DNA of 64,000 nucleotides, from NCBI GenBank assembly GCA_017164015.1, contig CP071065.1:4007918-4071917 (forward strand). The letters are read 5' to 3'. Below, in pieces: positions 1 through 8,975 of the stretch (position 1 is the stretch's first letter; each line of letters opens with the position of its first letter). Position numbers and translations under genes: made by a program. The notes beneath the pieces are model-generated. The model did no database searches. It was not told where the DNA came from and saw only the letters and a program-made list of their open reading frames with translations. Origin of the DNA: Nostoc sp. UHCC 0702. GTDB taxonomy: Bacteria > Cyanobacteriota > Cyanobacteriia > Cyanobacteriales > Nostocaceae.

Positions 1-318
1 GCGAAGGGTTGTCAAGCGTTGCTGTCCATCAAGGATTAATAAGTTTGGTGCATGATTTTCTGGTTTTAAGACTCCATCAACTAGGCGGGGTTTGAATTGT
101 CGGCTTTGAATGCTTTGTTGAAGCATCATGACTGCGCCAATCGGGTAAGCCAGAGATATACTGGCAAGCAAACGACGCACATGGGTATCATCCCAAACCC
201 AATCTCTTTGAAAATCTGGAAGTTGGATGCGTCCAGTTTTAATATCTTTAAGGACATCAAGGAGAAAATACTTAGTGATGTCAAAAGTAGAGATTGAGTT
301 CATTTGGTGTTCTGCCAT
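1..318 (-). CDS. DUF262 (GmrSD-type) protein, N-terminal part
   Basis: The gene runs off the left edge, so only about 106 residues are visible, read from the ATG at 318. An in-frame second Met lies at 303. The segment carries the two hallmarks of DUF262: LPDFQRDWVWD near residue 33 and DGQQRLTTL near the edge. DUF262 is the ParB/sulfiredoxin-like NTPase-nuclease half of GmrSD and BrxU type IV restriction enzymes, which cut modified phage DNA. That is family knowledge; the C-terminal nuclease half cannot be seen here. The neighbouring helicase-methyltransferase genes fit a defence island. The family call is firm, the substrate is unknown. Confidence 0.8.
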   Translation of the reverse strand, partial: MAEHQMNSISTFDITKYFLLDVLKDIKTGRIQLPDFQRDWVWDDTHVRRLLASISLAYPIGAVMMLQQSIQSRQFKPRLVDGVLKPENHAPNLLILDGQQRLTTLR

Positions 319-444
319 TTGTGTCATCAAGAGAGATGCGACTGTTCGTCATCTGAGTACCTATGTACCTCAGCCTAAGATTCCCCTTGTATTAACAACA
401 AGAGGTTTTTGGGGCAATTGGTCGTGAGTAGCGATCGCTTTTGC

Positions 445-756
445 TTATTCTTGAGGAAAGCCTGGAGGTAAAGTCACAATTCCTTTTGCAACAAGCTCTC
501 TAAATTGGTTAATTAAGTCAGCTTGTCGTAATATGCGGGTAACGTATTTAGGTCGTCGGTGAAAGTTAGTTCCCCAGTCCTTAACAGTTTTTGGGCTAGT
601 ACCTGTGACTTGAGCGATCGCATTGATACAAGTTTTGCGATAATTGCGACCTGGTTCTGGACTAACCCAGCGACGACAATACTCCATCGGTTCGAGGGGC
701 AACTGACGGAGCATATCAATTTGATGATTCTGATGGGAGTTGCTCCCAGTCTGCAT
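445..756 (-). CDS. Small HTH-like protein, paralog 1
   Basis: A 103-residue protein not assigned to a named family. It shares the pattern LPLEPxEYCxRWV, YRKxCI, TGxSxxT, WGxNFxRRPxYV and ILRxAD with the protein at 914-1228, so the two are clear paralogs and the ORF is real. The TGTSPKTVKDWG stretch (about residues 52-63) looks like the turn and recognition helix of a helix-turn-helix, so DNA binding is an inference. It reads in the same direction as its paralog, 157 bp downstream of it. It could be a regulator of the island or a remnant of a mobile element. Confidence 0.65.
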   Translation of the reverse strand: MQTGSNSHQNHQIDMLRQLPLEPMEYCRRWVSPEPGRNYRKTCINAIAQVTGTSPKTVKDWGTNFHRRPKYVTRILRQADLINQFRELVAKGIVTLPPGFPQE

Positions 757-891
757 TTTGCATCTTTGTGAGTCGGATTAAGCAAGCAGAGATAGGGAGT
801 ATTTAAAAGCTCCTGAGCTAACCAGTTACTCTCAAGAATCCTATGCTTGCTGAACCCAACTTAAAAAAACTCAGTTCACATTACAAGTATT

Positions 892-913
892 TTAGTCACG
901 AATCACGACTAAA
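892..913. promoter_or_regulatory. Palindrome related to the one at 1238
   Basis: TTAGTC and GACTAA flank an ACGAATCAC core, giving an imperfect palindrome. The core TCACGAATCACGA (896-908) differs from the perfect palindrome at 1238-1250 by two bases. It lies just past the stop of one HTH paralog and about 140 bp upstream of the other. An operator role is inferred. Confidence 0.4.
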
Positions 914-1228
914 TTATTTTTGCGGATAATCAGGAGGTAGGACTATTTTTCTAATTTGGTTAAGCATATCTGCCATACGTAATATATGCACTACATAGTT
1001 AGGTCGTCTCTCAAAGTTTTGTCCCCAATTCCTGATAGTTCTTTCACTTAACCCTGTTGCTTCAGCTAGAGCAGCAATACAGGCTTTTCTGTATCCCCGC
1101 TCATCAGGGGACATCTCAACCCATCGTTGGCAGTATTCTAAAGGCTCCAAGGGCAAGTCACTGAGCGCATCGATTCTATATTGATTTGTCTGAGGATTAC
1201 TGTCTATTGCCCAGTTTGTTTTTAGCAA
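914..1228 (-). CDS. Small HTH-like protein, paralog 2
   Basis: A 104-residue paralog of the 445-756 protein with the same conserved blocks, including YRKACIAAL, ATGLSERTIRNWG (HTH-like, about residues 57-69) and FERRPNYVVHILRMAD. The start is a TTG at 1228, preceded by GAAAG; no ATG is available nearby. A perfect 13-bp palindrome (1238-1250) sits about 10 bp upstream of the start, which suggests autoregulation. No function is assigned beyond probable DNA binding. Two related genes in tandem may recognise related operators. Confidence 0.65.
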   Translation of the reverse strand: MLKTNWAIDSNPQTNQYRIDALSDLPLEPLEYCQRWVEMSPDERGYRKACIAALAEATGLSERTIRNWGQNFERRPNYVVHILRMADMLNQIRKIVLPPDYPQK

Positions 1229-1237
1229 GCTTTCAAC

Positions 1238-1250
1238 TCACGAATCGTGA
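1238..1250. promoter_or_regulatory. Perfect palindrome, putative operator
   Basis: TCACGAATCGTGA is a perfect 13-bp palindrome directly upstream of the TTG start of the 914-1228 HTH gene. Its position over the translation and promoter region fits an autorepressor site. This is inference; no footprint data exist here. Confidence 0.45.
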
Positions 1251-1560
1251 CTTTTATATTAACAGATATCATGACTGATGATAACTCATGCTAAATAGAC
1301 TATTGTATTGCTCTGTTTTCAGGCGATCGCATGCTTTAATTCATGAGAAGAAAGCAATTAAAATTTGTCTGTCATACAGTTCTTAGTAAAAATTAGTACA
1401 TATATACTAACATTTGTTCGCTATATTACTGTTGAACTTGTTGTTGTTTATTGTCAGTATACTTAGGTTTCATCTAAAAAAAATCTAGTGTTTACTCGGT
1501 TAGCTTCACTGAATTTTCCGAAATACAACAGTATTTATTAGCACTTAATCACAAGTAACT
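1251..1560. other. Intergenic region between divergent genes
   Basis: About 310 bp, AT-rich, between the HTH gene (minus) and the SNF2 helicase (plus). It must hold both promoters. One HIP1 octamer occurs near 1322. No convincing sigma-70 pair, RNA or ORF was identified. Confidence 0.5.
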
Positions 1561-4392
1561 TTGAACCCCACTCCAGGCTCTATAGTGAGTTGTCGCAATC
1601 GGCAATGGGTTGTATTACCTGCGGAAAATGAGGATGTTATTCGCTTGCGTCCCATTTCAGGAAACGAAGAGGAAATAGCTGGAATTTATCAGAAGCTTCA
1701 GGAGTTAGGCATAGAAACGCTTGAAGCAGCAACTTTTCCCTTGCCTACTTCTATCAGTATCAAAGACCATACAGCAGCAGTTTTACTGATGGATGCAGCA
1801 CGTCATTTGCTGCGAAGTGGAGCGGGGCCATTTCGGTGTTTGGGACGTTTATCATTGCGTCCTCGTCCCTATCAGTTAGTGCCTTTATTGATGGCGTTGC
1901 GATTAAAGACAGTGCGGCTGCTTATTGCTGACGACGTAGGAATTGGGAAAACCATAGAAGCTGGGCTAATAGCTCGTGAGCTTCTAGATCGAGGTGAAAT
2001 AAAGCGGATAGCTGTTCTTTGCCCCCCTCATTTATGCGACCAGTGGCAGCAGGAATTACGCGAAAAGTTTCATATTGATGCGGTGGTAGTACGTTCTGGA
2101 ACAGCTTCTAAATTAAAACGAGCGATCGCAAATGGCACTCATATATTTAGTTATTATCGACACCTCATTGTTAGCCTAGACTATGCCAAGGCAGAACGCC
2201 GTCGTGCAAGTTTTATTACACACTGCCCTGATTTTGTAATTGTGGATGAGGCTCATACTTGTACCCGTCCCAGTAGCAAGAGTACATCTGGGCAACAACG
2301 CCATCAATTAATTCAGCAGATTGCCGAGAAAAATAATCGCCATTTACTACTACTTTCTGCTACTCCTCACAGTGGCATTGAAGAATCCTTTTTATCACTG
2401 CTAGGATTGCTTCAACCGGAATTTGAACAATTAACCTTAGACCGCCTAACAGAGAAACAGCGAGACAAACTAGCAAGCCATTTTATTCAGCGTCGGCGGG
2501 CAGATGTTAAACAGTGGCTGGGCAATGAAACACCTTTTCCTGAAAGAGATTCCCAAGAAAAGCCTTACAAGTTATCTAAGGAATATAAACAATTATTCGA
2601 TGATGTCTACAGCTTTGCTCGTGGGCTAGTAAAAACTACAACAAACGATATGAGCTATGCCCAGCGTCGGGGACGTTATTGGTCAGCATTGGCGTTGATT
2701 CGTTGTGTAATGTCTTCCCCAGCCGCCGCAGTAGCAACATTAAACCGTCAGGTGAGTAAATCAGGCGACGATAGTTTACTTGCTGATTTAGACGAAGACT
2801 TAATGAGTTCTTACGTTTACGACCCTACAGACCAGGAGCAAGCTGTTGATGCAACTCCGACTGTAGTTATAGAACAGGGGCAGCAAAGCTATGGCGATAC
2901 AGATAAACGCAAACTCCGAGCTTTTGTGCAAGCAGCCCAAAAGTTACAGGGTGATAAAGACCAAAAATTACAATCATGTATCGCTTCCATACAAAGCCTG
3001 CTTTCAGAAGGTTTTAATCCGATTATCTGGTGTCGCTATATTGCCACAGCAAATTATGTTGCTGATGCTCTCAAGCAAAAACTAGAAAAGAGAGGCAGTC
3101 AAGTTCGAGTGATTGCTATTACTGGGGAACTTTCAGAGGATGAAAGAGAAATTCGCTCTTCAGAGTTAAAGTCATATCCTCAAAGAGTTTTGGTAGCTAC
3201 TGATTGTTTGAGTGAAGGGGTAAACCTGCAAACTCACTTCAGTGCAGTGATTCACTATGATTTACCTTGGAATCCCAATCGCTTGGAGCAACGGGAGGGT
3301 CGTATTGACCGCTATGGACAAACAGCAAGCCAAGTTAAGACCTTGTTGCTTTACGGTTCAGATAATCCGGTGGATGGTGCAGTTTTGGACGTGCTAATTC
3401 GCAAGGCTGTACAAATTCACAAGACCTTGGGAATTACTGTTCCCGTACCAATGGACAGCACCACAGTGTCGGAAGCTGTTTTTAAATCTTTGTTTGACCG
3501 GGCTAATGATGCGGTGCAATTGTCTTTGTTGGATTTGTTGGATGAACAGGAATCTGCTGTTGAGCAAGTCCATAAAAATTGGGACAAAGCAGTAGAGCGA
3601 GAAAAGATTAGCCGTACCCGCTTTGCTCAACGCTCAATCAAACCTGCGGAAGTAGAGCAAGAACTAATTGAATCTGAGCAAATTCTAGGTAGTGAACAGG
3701 ATGTGCAACGGTTCGTATTGTCAGCCGCAAATCGCCTATCTTGTTCGTTAACCAAGAAAAAACAGGGTTGGTTACTGTCTACAATTCCTAATTTTCTCCA
3801 GCCTTCACTGGGGGATAAGCCGCGCTTGTTTACTTTTACAACCCCAGCACCTGAAGGGGTGGAATATGTAGGGCGGAATCACCCATTAGTAGAAGGTTTA
3901 GCACGTCACATTATTGAAGATGCGCTCTCAAATAATCAAGACCCTGTAGCAGCAAGGTGTGGTTTTACTACAACCGATACTGTCACCAAGCGCACGACTT
4001 TACTGTTAGTGCGGCTACGGCATTTGTTAAACAGTCCCAAACACCAAAGTTTGCTGGCGGAAGAGTGTGCAGTAGTTGGATTTACTGGCCCGCCATCAAA
4101 TCCTATTTGGCTGACACCAGAGGAAGCAAAATCTTTGCTGGAACAAGCTAACCCTGTGGGCGATGCGCCTCCAGGTATCAAAAAGGGCGAAATTGAAGAC
4201 TTACTCAGTCAAATCACAGAGATTGAGTCTGATTTAGAACTATTTGCTAGAGAGCGATCGCATTCTCTTTCCCAATCCCATCGGCGAGTCAGAGCCATCA
4301 CCCAAGAAGGGCAGATTCAGGTTAAACCCCAGCTACCGATGGATATTCTGGGCGTTTACATTCTTCAGCCAGGGAAAAGAAAGCAGAGTTAG
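1561..4392 (+). CDS. drmD: DrmD-type SNF2 helicase (DISARM-like)
   Basis: A 943-residue SF2 ATPase of the SNF2 class. Motifs in order: N-terminal PGSIVSCRNRQWVVLP (5-20), Walker A DDVGIGKT (124-131), DEAH box VIVDEAH (226-232), motif III SATPH (266-270), and in the C-terminal RecA lobe EGVNLQ and QREGRIDRYGQ (about 577-587). All catalytic motifs are intact. The N-terminal block and length match the DrmD subunit of class 1 DISARM phage defence as recalled. The start is TTG; an in-frame TAA lies just upstream, so no earlier start exists. It leads the co-directional set with the methyltransferase 52 bp downstream. A SNF2 protein of another system is possible. Confidence 0.8.
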   Translation: MNPTPGSIVSCRNRQWVVLPAENEDVIRLRPISGNEEEIAGIYQKLQELGIETLEAATFPLPTSISIKDHTAAVLLMDAARHLLRSGAGPFRCLGRLSLRPRPYQLVPLLMALRLKTVRLLIADDVGIGKTIEAGLIARELLDRGEIKRIAVLCPPHLCDQWQQELREKFHIDAVVVRSGTASKLKRAIANGTHIFSYYRHLIVSLDYAKAERRRASFITHCPDFVIVDEAHTCTRPSSKSTSGQQRHQLIQQIAEKNNRHLLLLSATPHSGIEESFLSLLGLLQPEFEQLTLDRLTEKQRDKLASHFIQRRRADVKQWLGNETPFPERDSQEKPYKLSKEYKQLFDDVYSFARGLVKTTTNDMSYAQRRGRYWSALALIRCVMSSPAAAVATLNRQVSKSGDDSLLADLDEDLMSSYVYDPTDQEQAVDATPTVVIEQGQQSYGDTDKRKLRAFVQAAQKLQGDKDQKLQSCIASIQSLLSEGFNPIIWCRYIATANYVADALKQKLEKRGSQVRVIAITGELSEDEREIRSSELKSYPQRVLVATDCLSEGVNLQTHFSAVIHYDLPWNPNRLEQREGRIDRYGQTASQVKTLLLYGSDNPVDGAVLDVLIRKAVQIHKTLGITVPVPMDSTTVSEAVFKSLFDRANDAVQLSLLDLLDEQESAVEQVHKNWDKAVEREKISRTRFAQRSIKPAEVEQELIESEQILGSEQDVQRFVLSAANRLSCSLTKKKQGWLLSTIPNFLQPSLGDKPRLFTFTTPAPEGVEYVGRNHPLVEGLARHIIEDALSNNQDPVAARCGFTTTDTVTKRTTLLLVRLRHLLNSPKHQSLLAEECAVVGFTGPPSNPIWLTPEEAKSLLEQANPVGDAPPGIKKGEIEDLLSQITEIESDLELFARERSHSLSQSHRRVRAITQEGQIQVKPQLPMDILGVYILQPGKRKQS

Positions 4393-4444
4393 GCAGTTTA
4401 ATTTTTATTTGTATTTTTTATTTTTAGTTGCAAGGGTGTGAGAG

Positions 4445-7400
4445 ATGAGTGTAGCAGGGATTACATTAACAGGCGTTCAGATTGAAGGTAATTTGTTAGC
4501 AGCAGATATGACTGCTGAATTGCTGGCTGGTAATCTGAAAGGGCAAGCACCAGAAGATTTTGGTTTTAGTAAAAGCGACAAACTAGCAGATGAAATTGCG
4601 ATCGCTTGGGGTGATGCTAAAGCTTATTGGGCAGCATTTCAAAGGCAATTAGACAGGTTAGATGCAGATGACACCGCCACCAGCGTTACCCGCGAACTGT
4701 GGGTAGTTCCCTTGCTACGAAGTCTCGGATATGACCCTGTTTATACTGCAAAAGCGGAAGTGGTGGAAGGACAAACCTATGCGATTTCCCATCGTGCAGA
4801 ACCGGGAGAGAATAAGCCACCTATCCACATTATTGGTTGTCGTATCAAGGTAGATCATCGTCCTCCCAGTGGCACACCCAGGTTATCAGCACACGCACTG
4901 GTGCAGGAGTATCTTAACAAGACAGAACATCTGTGGGCGATCGCCACTAATGGTTATCGCTGGCGGTTACTGCGCGACTCTTCCTTGATGACTCGTTTAA
5001 CTTATATCGAATTTGACTTAGAACAGATTCTCAACGGTGAGAACTTTGCCGAATTTGGGCTATTTTATCGGTTGTTTCACCGTTCCCGCTTGCCTGAAGG
5101 TATGGATGATGCCGATAAGTGCTTGCTGGAATATTACCACCAAGAGGCACTGCAACAGGGCGGACGGGTACGCGACAGACTCCGAGATGGGGTAGAAAAA
5201 GCACTAATACAGTTAGGCACTGGTTTTCTACAACATCCCAGTAATGAGAACTTGCGGCAGAAGCTTGCTGCTGGTACAGAATTAACAGATATCGGATATT
5301 ATCGCCAACTGTTGCGGCTGATTTATCGCCTACTGTTTTTGATGGTGGCAGAGTCCCGCAATTTATTAATTGGAGATGATGTAGAGAAAGCACGAATCTA
5401 CCGAGAATATTACAGCATTGAGCGACTGCGAGAGTTAGCCGAGCGTCCCCGTTGGCGGCGGGAAGGCTTTCAAGATTTGTGGCAGGGTTTGCGGGTTACA
5501 TTCTTGCTGTTTGATGAAAATTGGCAGAGAAAATATTTAGGATTATCACCATTAAATGGCGATTTATTTGGTTCGTACACTCTACCAGCTTTAGATGATT
5601 GTGCTATTGATAATCATGATTTGCTAGTAGCGATTCGGGAGTTATCTTTATATCAAGATAAGGGGCAATTACGACGGGTAAATTATGCTGCCTTGGATGT
5701 AGAAGAACTGGGTAGTATATATGAAAGTCTCCTTGATTTTCATCCAGAAATCTCTCCTAAAAATTACGAATTCAAATTAGTATTTGGTAGTGAGAGGAAA
5801 ACTACTGGCTCTTACTATACGCCACCGCAGTTAGTAGGACAACTGATAAAAACAGCTTTAGAACCTGTTATTGAAGAGAAATTGAAGAATTCCCTCACCC
5901 CTAGCCCCTCTCCCACGGGGAGAGGGGAACAAGAACAAGAACAAGAACTCCCCTTCTCCCCAAGGGAGAAGGGGTTGGGGGATGAGGGTAATGAGAGTAA
6001 AGAGGGTAAACAAGATAAATGGGAAGTTCCTCTTACTGTTCGCAGAAAAATGCAAGAAATTGCTCAACAGTTACGCAAACAGCCAACAAAGAGTGAAGCA
6101 ATTTTATGGCAGGCATTACGCAATCGCAACCTAGACAATCGCAAGTTTCGGCGACAGCATCCAATTGGTACATTTATAGTTGATTTCTTCTGTCAAGAAG
6201 AACGGCTGATTGTTGAAGTTGATGGAGCAATTCACGAATCTCAAAGATATCTAGACCAACAACGTCAAGAACTCCTGGAATCATTAGGGCTACGTTTTGT
6301 CCGTATCAGTAGCCAACAAGTTGAAACAGATTTAAATGCAACTTTAGAAGCAATTCTTGCTGCTTTTCTCCCCTCGCCTAGTCGTCATGTGGAAAAACAA
6401 ACCCAAAACCTAACCCCCCAGCCCCCTTCCCTACTAGAGAAGGGAGAGAATTCAAAGCCTCTCTCCTTGCAGGAGAGAGGTTTGGAGAGAGGTTTTCCAG
6501 ATTCGGTAAAGCCTCTCTCCTTGCAGGAGAGAGGTTTTCCAGAGGAGAGCAAGTCCCTACAAGAGCAAGCTTTACTCAGCCTCAAAATTGTAGACCCCGC
6601 CTGTGGTTCGGGCCATTTTCTCTTAGCCGCAGCACGTCGGGTAGGAAAGGAATTAGCTAAAATTCGCACTGGGGAAGCTGAACCAGGTAGTGAACCTTTA
6701 AAGTTAGCGATTCGAGATGTTATTCAAAATTGCATTTATGGGGTGGATTTAAATCCCTTGGCTGTTGATTTGTGCAAAGTAGCCTTATGGATTGAAGGTT
6801 TTTCTCGCGGCTTCCCTCTTAACTTTTTAGACCACAGGATTAAGTGTGGTAATTCCCTTGTGGGAGTGATGGATTTGAGTTGTTTGAATGAAGGAATCCC
6901 TGATGAAGCGTTTAAGCCAGTAACAGGTGATGATAAAAAACTATCTACACAGCTTAAGAAACGGAATAAAAACGAACGAGATAAAGCAGGACAACTATCA
7001 ATTGGTGAGAAGTTAGAAACTGATAGCGTAGATTATGCAGAAATGTGGCGACAGTTGGGGGTAATTCCTGAAACCACACCACAACAAGTTAAAAATAAGC
7101 AAAAGCAATATAAAGAGAATCTGCAAGAATCTAGTTGGTGGTTGAAATATTCTGCTTGCAACTTATGGACAGCAGCGTTTTTTATGTCACTAACTGAGCA
7201 TCATTTACAATTACTACCTACAACTGAAGCATTAAACCGTTTAAAGCGTGAAAAAGTAGAAAAAATTCGTAAATCAGAGGATAACTACGAATTAAAGATT
7301 ACGAATTCTGAATTAAATAAGATTGTAGACGCAGCGAATAAGTTAGCTGAATCAAAACGCTTTTTTCACTGGTGTTTAGAGTTTCCTGAAGTATTTGAAC

Positions 7401-8959
7401 AAGGTGGATTTAGTTGTGTGTTGGGTAATCCACCTTGGGAACGAATTAAGTTACAAGAGAAAGAATTTTTTGCTTCTCAAAGTGCGGAAATTGCTAACGC
7501 TGTAAATAAGGCAGCACGAGAGAAGTTGATTAAGGAATTACCTAAGAAAAATCCTGAGTTAGCACAAGCGTTTGAAGAAGCGAAGCATGATGCTGAGGCA
7601 CAAGGGAAATTTATTCGGGAGTCGGGTAGATTTCCTTTAACTGCGGTGGGAGACATTAATACTTATGCTATTTTTGCTGAGACTACGAGAAAGTTGATTT
7701 CATCTGATGGAAGAGTTGGGGTGATTGTTCCTACCGGAATTGCAACTGACGACACTAATAAGAAATTTTTTGCTGATTTAACATCAACAAGTCAGTTAGC
7801 TAGTTTATATGACTTTGAAAATCGTGAGCATTTATTCTCCACACTTCATACAAAGACAAAATTTTCCTTATTAACACTCTCAACCTCACCTAATTATCAG
7901 TGTAATTTTGCTTTTATGTCAACTAATCTTAATAATTTAAAGGATGATAGGCGTGTATTTAGTCTTGTCCCTAGAGCAATCAATTTATTTAATCCTAATA
8001 CTGGTAATTGTCCTCTTTTTAGAAGTAGTGTTGATGCAGAATTGACCAAGAAAATTTATCAGCGTGTTCCTGTTTTGGAGAATGAGAACACCGGTAGCAA
8101 CCCTTGGGGTATTTCGTTTATGACTATGTTTCACATGACGAATGATAGTGGGTTATTTAAAAATGAGGCAGGTGATGGCTTAGTTCCACTTTATGAAGCA
8201 AAGATGTTTTATCATTTTGACCATCGGTGGGCGACTTATAATGATGGAGAAGTAAACAATATAACTGATCTCAATAAAAATAATCCCAATAGTTTTACAA
8301 CACCTCGTTACTGGATAAATAAAAAAGAAGTTGAAAATCGTTTAGAAAACTGGGATAGAAGTTGGTTGCTAAGTTTTAGAGCAATTACAGATTCACGTAA
8401 TGAACGAACTGCTATTTTTAGCATACTTCCCAAAGTAGGTGTAGGAAATAGTGCGCCTGTCATTTTACTTGGAATAGATAAAGCTACTCTAGTTTCTTGT
8501 TTACAAGCAAATTTAAGTAGTTTAGTTTTTGATTTTGTAACTAGACAAAAAGTAGGCGGAACGAACTTTAACTTTTTCATAGTCAAACAACTCCCCGTCC
8601 TTCCCCCAGAATTATACACCGCAGAAGATATCAAATTTATTAGCGATCGCGTACTCGAATTAGTCTACACAGCCTGGGATATGCAACCCTTCGCCAAAGA
8701 CATGGGATACGACGGCGAACCCTTCATTTGGAATCCTAACAGACGCGCATTATTAAGAGCAGAATTAGACGCATATTACGCCAAACTCTACGGACTCACC
8801 CGCGATGAATTGCGATATATTCTCGACCCTGCTGATGTCTACGGTGCAGACTTCCCCAGCGAAACATTCCGTGTTCTAAAGAATAACGAAATTAAGCAGT
8901 TCGGTGAATACCGCACACAAAGACTGGTATTAGAAGCATGGGATAGAATGTTTTCATAA
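4445..8959 (+). CDS. N6-adenine DNA methyltransferase with inserted DUF559 nuclease
   Basis: A 1504-residue protein. The scaffold is an Eco57I/PglX/DrmMI-like N6-adenine methyltransferase: motif X region GSYYTPPQLVG (about 457), motif I DPACGSGHFLL (about 716-726) and motif IV GNPPW (about 994-998), followed by a long target-recognition region. Between the motif X and motif I segments lies about 240 extra residues: repeat-encoded linker, a DUF559 domain (about 529-640, with IVEVDGAIHESQRY), then more repeat-encoded linker. The reading frame stays open throughout. The expected role is to mark self DNA for the DISARM-like helicases. Whether the inserted nuclease is active or tolerated is unknown. 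GTG or ATG alternatives were not needed; ATG at 4445 is preceded by AGAG. Confidence 0.85.
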   Translation: MSVAGITLTGVQIEGNLLAADMTAELLAGNLKGQAPEDFGFSKSDKLADEIAIAWGDAKAYWAAFQRQLDRLDADDTATSVTRELWVVPLLRSLGYDPVYTAKAEVVEGQTYAISHRAEPGENKPPIHIIGCRIKVDHRPPSGTPRLSAHALVQEYLNKTEHLWAIATNGYRWRLLRDSSLMTRLTYIEFDLEQILNGENFAEFGLFYRLFHRSRLPEGMDDADKCLLEYYHQEALQQGGRVRDRLRDGVEKALIQLGTGFLQHPSNENLRQKLAAGTELTDIGYYRQLLRLIYRLLFLMVAESRNLLIGDDVEKARIYREYYSIERLRELAERPRWRREGFQDLWQGLRVTFLLFDENWQRKYLGLSPLNGDLFGSYTLPALDDCAIDNHDLLVAIRELSLYQDKGQLRRVNYAALDVEELGSIYESLLDFHPEISPKNYEFKLVFGSERKTTGSYYTPPQLVGQLIKTALEPVIEEKLKNSLTPSPSPTGRGEQEQEQELPFSPREKGLGDEGNESKEGKQDKWEVPLTVRRKMQEIAQQLRKQPTKSEAILWQALRNRNLDNRKFRRQHPIGTFIVDFFCQEERLIVEVDGAIHESQRYLDQQRQELLESLGLRFVRISSQQVETDLNATLEAILAAFLPSPSRHVEKQTQNLTPQPPSLLEKGENSKPLSLQERGLERGFPDSVKPLSLQERGFPEESKSLQEQALLSLKIVDPACGSGHFLLAAARRVGKELAKIRTGEAEPGSEPLKLAIRDVIQNCIYGVDLNPLAVDLCKVALWIEGFSRGFPLNFLDHRIKCGNSLVGVMDLSCLNEGIPDEAFKPVTGDDKKLSTQLKKRNKNERDKAGQLSIGEKLETDSVDYAEMWRQLGVIPETTPQQVKNKQKQYKENLQESSWWLKYSACNLWTAAFFMSLTEHHLQLLPTTEALNRLKREKVEKIRKSEDNYELKITNSELNKIVDAANKLAESKRFFHWCLEFPEVFEQGGFSCVLGNPPWERIKLQEKEFFASQSAEIANAVNKAAREKLIKELPKKNPELAQAFEEAKHDAEAQGKFIRESGRFPLTAVGDINTYAIFAETTRKLISSDGRVGVIVPTGIATDDTNKKFFADLTSTSQLASLYDFENREHLFSTLHTKTKFSLLTLSTSPNYQCNFAFMSTNLNNLKDDRRVFSLVPRAINLFNPNTGNCPLFRSSVDAELTKKIYQRVPVLENENTGSNPWGISFMTMFHMTNDSGLFKNEAGDGLVPLYEAKMFYHFDHRWATYNDGEVNNITDLNKNNPNSFTTPRYWINKKEVENRLENWDRSWLLSFRAITDSRNERTAIFSILPKVGVGNSAPVILLGIDKATLVSCLQANLSSLVFDFVTRQKVGGTNFNFFIVKQLPVLPPELYTAEDIKFISDRVLELVYTAWDMQPFAKDMGYDGEPFIWNPNRRALLRAELDAYYAKLYGLTRDELRYILDPADVYGADFPSETFRVLKNNEIKQFGEYRTQRLVLEAWDRMFS
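5887..6012 (+). repeat. Dispersed repeat translated in-frame (left flank of DUF559)
   Basis: This stretch has the paired CCCCTCTCCC / GGGGAGAGGGG and CCCCTTCTCCC / GGGAGAAGGGG palindromes that otherwise occur between genes in this window (for example 19790-19825 and 43620-43705). Here it is translated as low-complexity linker inside the methyltransferase. Confidence 0.75.
6378..6560 (+). repeat. Dispersed repeat translated in-frame (right flank of DUF559)
   Basis: Contains AACCCCCCAGCCCCCTTCCC and two copies of CCTCTCTCCTTGCAGGAGAG, translated as PLSLQERG twice. It is the same intergenic repeat class as on the left flank, so the DUF559 coding segment is bracketed by mobile-type repeats. Confidence 0.75.
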
Positions 8960-8975
8960 TTACGAATTACGAATT

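Noticed and set aside
227..427. Plus-strand small ORFs at the left edge
   Set aside because: They are antisense to or beyond the DUF262 gene, whose minus-strand translation has the family motifs.
5858..6067. Minus-strand ORF in the methyltransferase repeat region
   Set aside because: It is a translation of the palindromic repeat and is antisense to a long intact gene.
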